NCBI GenBank assembly: GCA_013329455.1
Contig: DUKF01000044.1
Location: 1-9,043, forward strand
Direction: 5' to 3'
Source: Methanotrichaceae archaeon
Lineage (GTDB): Archaea; Halobacteriota; Methanosarcinia; Methanotrichales; Methanotrichaceae
DNA length: 9,043 nt
The notes below the pieces were generated by a model. That model was not told the DNA's origin. It saw only the letters and a list, made by a program, of their open reading frames with translations, and ran no database searches. Of the stretch, positions 6,280-9,043 are shown in pieces. Made by a program: the position numbers and the translations under genes. Position 1 is the stretch's first letter. Each line of letters opens with the position of its first letter.

Positions 6280-6306
6280 ACATTTTGGAATTTTCCGGAC
6301 TTGAGC

Positions 6307-6313
6307 AGGAGGG
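6307..6313 (+). promoter_or_regulatory. Strong Shine-Dalgarno of the second CBS gene
   Basis: AGGAGGG is 6 bases before the ATG at 6320. It is one of the strongest ribosome-binding sites in the window and stands at the head of the tightly spaced block of CBS genes. The preceding 40-base gap also contains TTTTGGAA (6283-6290). Confidence 0.6.
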
Positions 6314-6319
6314 CGTAAT

Positions 6320-7096
6320 ATGGGAATTTTAGTTGGAGAGATCATGTCAAAGGATCCGGTCAGCGTGGAAGAAGGCGACTTCGTGACCCGGGCGCGGCAG
6401 CTGATACGAGACAACCAGCTGCGAGGCTTGCCGATACTGAACGGTGAGGGACATGTAACCGGGATAGTCACAGACCGGGATATGCTGAAGATAGCGTCGA
6501 CCCGTTCGAACGTCACGGTCTCCGGTTTCTCTGTGGAGGCACCTCTAGTCACCACAGAAACGGATATCGTGGAGGCAGCGAAGTTCTTGCTCTCGGCCAA
6601 CTACGCAATACTGCCCGTGGTCCGGTCTTCAGGAGACCTACGTCTCGAAGGTGTGGTCAGCCCCATTGACATCTTCAAGAAGATAGACCCCGAAAAGTTG
6701 GCCAGCAAAAAGGTCAAAGAGGTAATGAACACCGATACGAAGACCTGCAGCCCCAAAGAATCGGTGACGAAGGTCTGGGACGCCATGGTTGATTCCGACT
6801 TCACCGGGATGCCCGTTTTGGACGAAAAGGGCAAACCATTTGGGATGATCACCCGTTTCGACATATTGAAGAGAGGCGGTGCCCGGATAGGCAAAGACAC
6901 CAAGGACGTAATGAAAGTGGAAAAACTGATGAGCACACCCCTCTACAGCACGGGTTCAGAGGCCAGCCTTCGCGATGCCGCAAAGATGATGCTGGATCGC
7001 GAGATCGGCAGGATATCGGTGGTGGACGACGGCAAGCTCGTCGGAATAATCGACAGATACGACGTTATCGAAGCCATCTTTGGTGAGGGACAATGA
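6320..7096 (+). CDS. Four-CBS-domain protein (tandem Bateman modules)
   Basis: This 258-residue protein consists almost only of four CBS domains, about 5-58, 68-120, 131-185 and 200-253, which should fold as two Bateman modules. The G-h-h-T/S-x-x-D ligand motifs are GIVTDRD (48-54), GVVSPID (111-117), GMITRFD (175-181) and GIIDRYD (242-248). The last has Asp where Thr/Ser normally contacts phosphate or ribose, so the fourth site may be empty or altered. Expected ligands are AMP, ADP, ATP or S-adenosylmethionine, from general CBS knowledge only. No signal peptide, membrane segment or output domain is present, so it probably regulates a partner by binding. Its stop overlaps the next start as ATGA (7093-7096), implying translational coupling. 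Confidence 0.93.
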   Translation: MGILVGEIMSKDPVSVEEGDFVTRARQLIRDNQLRGLPILNGEGHVTGIVTDRDMLKIASTRSNVTVSGFSVEAPLVTTETDIVEAAKFLLSANYAILPVVRSSGDLRLEGVVSPIDIFKKIDPEKLASKKVKEVMNTDTKTCSPKESVTKVWDAMVDSDFTGMPVLDEKGKPFGMITRFDILKRGGARIGKDTKDVMKVEKLMSTPLYSTGSEASLRDAAKMMLDREIGRISVVDDGKLVGIIDRYDVIEAIFGEGQ

Positions 7097-8049
7097 AGAG
7101 ACTATCAGAGGATCGGAAGGATTCCAAGATCAGGATGCCAGGAGCGATGGACAGGGGACCGGTCCAGTTCGATTCCAGAGCTGCCAAGCGCACAGGAGAC
7201 GTTCTCACCATTGCAACTACTGAGGTGGTGACGGCACCGCCCACCACCACCATAATCAGCGCAGTCAAGATAATGACGTCTTACGGCTTCGGTAGGTTGC
7301 CGATAGCCGATGCGGGAACCCGGCGGCTCCTCGGCGTCGTCACCAGCGTCGACGTCGTCGATTTTCTCGGCGGCGGCATAAGACACAACCTGTTGAAAAA
7401 GAAGTATGAAGGAAACATCCTCGCAGCCATCAACGCCGACATCAGAGAGATCATGAGCCCCAGGCTTTTATCCATCGGCGAGAAGTCCTCCGTCGAAGAC
7501 GCCCTAAAGTTGATGTACGAAAAGAACGTGGGCGGTCTGCCCGTGGTTGACGAGGAGACCAGAATAAAGGCCCTGATCACGGAACACGATTTCGCAAAGC
7601 TCTTGGCCGGGGTGAACACCGGCATCAAGGTCGAGGAATTCATGAGCCCGAACGTGGTCACCGCCAACGGTCAGATGTCAATCGAGAAGACCACCAAAAT
7701 GATGGTTCAGCAGGGCGGTTTCCGAAAGCTCCCTGTGGTCCAGGACTCCATCCTGATAGGGATGGTCACCGCCTCGGACATAATGAGGTACCTTGGAAGC
7801 GGCGAGGCTTTCGGAAAAGTGGTGACCGGCGACATCGGTGAGGTCATGAGCCAGCATATAAAGATCCTGGTCCGAAGAGACCTCGTATCCACGGAGAAAG
7901 AGGCGGACCTCGGCGGGGCGGCAGAGACGATGATGGAGAAGGGCATCGGAGCCCTGCCGGTAATGGAGAACGGATCGCTGGTGGGCATCATAACCAAGAG
8001 AGACTTCATCAGGGCATTTGCGGAGGAGAAACGAGGGATCATACCATGA
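7093..8049 (+). CDS. Four-CBS-domain protein with N-terminal extension
   Basis: This is a 318-residue protein. A basic, probably extended N-terminal region of ~34 residues (rich in K/R, with MDRGPVQFDSR at 19-29) precedes four CBS domains at about 35-90, 116-171, 179-234 and 247-309. Ligand motifs are GVVTSVD (81-87), ALITEHD (160-166), GMVTASD (223-229) and GIITKRD (298-304). All four keep Thr and Asp, so this may be the most ligand-competent protein of the group. A basic stretch RHNLLKKKYEG (97-107) links domains one and two. The extension could contact nucleic acid or a partner protein, but that is inference. ATGA overlaps join it to the genes on both sides. No catalytic domain is seen. 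Confidence 0.93.
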   Translation: MKRLSEDRKDSKIRMPGAMDRGPVQFDSRAAKRTGDVLTIATTEVVTAPPTTTIISAVKIMTSYGFGRLPIADAGTRRLLGVVTSVDVVDFLGGGIRHNLLKKKYEGNILAAINADIREIMSPRLLSIGEKSSVEDALKLMYEKNVGGLPVVDEETRIKALITEHDFAKLLAGVNTGIKVEEFMSPNVVTANGQMSIEKTTKMMVQQGGFRKLPVVQDSILIGMVTASDIMRYLGSGEAFGKVVTGDIGEVMSQHIKILVRRDLVSTEKEADLGGAAETMMEKGIGALPVMENGSLVGIITKRDFIRAFAEEKRGIIP

Positions 8050-8903
8050 GCAAGGTAAAGGATTACATGCAATCTCCCGTCTACGTCATCGACAAGGAGG
8101 AGCCTGTGCAGCGTGCGAGAAATTTGATGCTCAAACACTATATCAGCAGGCTTCTCGTGATGGACGGAGACAAGCTGGCGGGAATTGTCACCAAACACGA
8201 TATATCACACCGTCTGAGCCAGGCCGCTCCGGAGTGGCGGAGGCGTCCGATCAGCAAGGTCCCCGTCAAGCTGGTGATGACCGACCGTCCCATCACCATA
8301 TATCCCGGGGCCACCGTGGAACAGGCCGCGGTGATCATGGACGAGAACGGAATAGACGGCCTGCCCGTGGAGAGGGATGAAGGAGAGATCGTAGGGATCG
8401 TAACATCAAGAGATCTCGTCACCTACTTCGTCGAGAAAAATCCCGATTCCAAGGTGGGCGACCTGATGTCCAAGGGCGTCATCTGCGTCCATAGGCATCA
8501 CACTCTCGATCACGTCCTTGGGGAGATGGTCGAGAACGGCGTTGACAGAGTCGTGGTCTGCGAGGACAACGCCACCCCCGTTGGAGTGGTAACCCATACC
8601 AATCTCGCGATCTCGGGAATCTCCGACTCCAAAGACGAGCTGAAGAGCAAGAACATCAAGATGACGAGAAAGGAGAGCACCGCTGGAAGGAAGGAGTACA
8701 GGTACGTAAAGGAGGTCCCCCTGGTGGCCGAGGACATAATGTCCTACCCGATTATTTTCACCAACCCCGACGTCGAGGCCGTGGACGCCGCCAAGATCCT
8801 CCTTGATAAGGAGATATGCGGCCTGCCAGTGATGGACGAGGAGAAGGTAGTGGGGTTCTTCTCGACCCGCGATATAACCGTGGAAGTGGCGAGGTGGTCT
8901 TAA
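8046..8903 (+). CDS. Four-CBS-domain protein with long basic linker
   Basis: This is a 285-residue protein with CBS domains at about 2-55, 72-126, 136-189 and 228-282. Ligand motifs are GIVTKHD (46-52), GIVTSRD (117-123), GVVTHTN (180-186) and GFFSTRD (270-276). In the third the closing Asp is Asn, which may weaken ribose binding. A ~38-residue linker between domains three and four is highly charged and basic (KSKNIKMTRKE 200-210, then GRKEYRY), unlike the short linkers elsewhere. The second Bateman module may therefore be flexible, or the linker may bind a partner or nucleic acid. The ATG overlaps the previous stop as ATGA, with GAGGG-type purines upstream. The next CBS gene begins 2 bases after its stop. 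Confidence 0.93.
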   Translation: MSKVKDYMQSPVYVIDKEEPVQRARNLMLKHYISRLLVMDGDKLAGIVTKHDISHRLSQAAPEWRRRPISKVPVKLVMTDRPITIYPGATVEQAAVIMDENGIDGLPVERDEGEIVGIVTSRDLVTYFVEKNPDSKVGDLMSKGVICVHRHHTLDHVLGEMVENGVDRVVVCEDNATPVGVVTHTNLAISGISDSKDELKSKNIKMTRKESTAGRKEYRYVKEVPLVAEDIMSYPIIFTNPDVEAVDAAKILLDKEICGLPVMDEEKVVGFFSTRDITVEVARWS

Positions 8904-8905
8904 CC

Positions 8906-9043
8906 ATGAAAGTAAAGGAGATAATGTCGACACCGGTGACGATAGACAAATCGGAGAGGATCGCGCACGCTCTGGACGTCATGGAGAAGCATGATCTTCG
9001 AAGGCTTCTGGTCACCAACGACGGCAAGCTCAGCGGTACAATC
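8906..9043 (+). CDS. CBS-domain protein, N-terminal part (cut by window end)
   Basis: An open frame from the ATG at 8906 runs off the window and gives 46 residues: MKVKEIMSTPVTI, then the helix SERIAHALDVMEKH, then RRLLVTNDGKLSGTI. This is the first part of a CBS domain with the usual order of strand, helix and second strand, ending just at the G-h-h-T/S-x-x-D motif. A GAGGTGG ribosome-binding sequence (8891-8897) lies 8 bases before the ATG. The 2-base gap to the previous gene makes it part of the same operon. The number of CBS domains and any output domain lie beyond the window. Confidence 0.85.
   Translation, partial: MKVKEIMSTPVTIDKSERIAHALDVMEKHDLRRLLVTNDGKLSGTI

Noticed and set aside
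8406..8933. Leftward 175-residue open frame
   Set aside because: It is antisense to the fourth CBS gene, which has clear domain motifs, and shows no family signature.
5719..9043. IMP dehydrogenase or other CBS-containing enzyme
   Set aside because: No catalytic domain interrupts or follows the CBS domains in the complete genes; they are stand-alone CBS proteins.
1..9043. tRNA, rRNA or CRISPR features
   Set aside because: No cloverleaf-like sequence with TTCGA-type arms and no regularly spaced repeats were seen in the gaps, all of which are short.

Overview
The window looks like euryarchaeal, probably methanogen, chromosome. Supporting signs are an Alba chromatin protein, a stand-alone Bud32 kinase of the KEOPS complex, a DUF1786 protein, GGTGA/GGAGG ribosome-binding sites, TATA-like boxes and a run of stand-alone CBS-domain proteins. 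Methanothrix/Methanosarcinales relatives fit best, but this assignment is from general family knowledge and no search was run. Most of the window is moderately GC-rich. The first ~1.8 kb is strikingly AT-rich and looks foreign.

Layout, left to right. (1) About 1-1800: one AT-rich leftward gene for an unrecognised ~546-residue protein. It has a PD-(D/E)XK-like E-x-K motif near its C terminus, and a perfect short hairpin lies just past its stop. (2) 1946-3344: a tight leftward operon alba - purN - HIT hydrolase, with each stop overlapping the next start by 4 bases. (3) 3431-5057: a leftward pair, DUF1786 ASKHA-fold protein followed by bud32, overlapping by 11 bases. (4) 5058-5137: a short divergent promoter region whose two TATA-like boxes sit about 26 bases from each start codon, suggesting leaderless mRNAs. 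(5) 5138-5614: rightward moaB/mogA-type molybdopterin gene. (6) 5719-9043: five consecutive rightward CBS-domain genes. The first has two CBS domains plus a four-cysteine ribbon, the next three have four CBS domains each, and the fifth runs off the end. Genes two to four overlap by ATGA, and the fifth starts 2 bases after the fourth ends. No catalytic or DNA-binding output domain is recognisable in any of them.

Working together: alba-purN-HIT joins chromatin, purine synthesis and nucleotide hydrolysis genes. The DUF1786-bud32 pair places a KEOPS kinase beside an actin-like ATPase-fold protein that is not Kae1. The CBS cluster carries at least fifteen CBS domains in close, mostly overlapping genes, which suggests co-produced adenine-nucleotide sensors that may assemble together. 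The two most promising places for something undescribed are this CBS array and the AT-rich orphan gene at the left edge. No tRNA, rRNA, CRISPR array or recognisable transposase was found.
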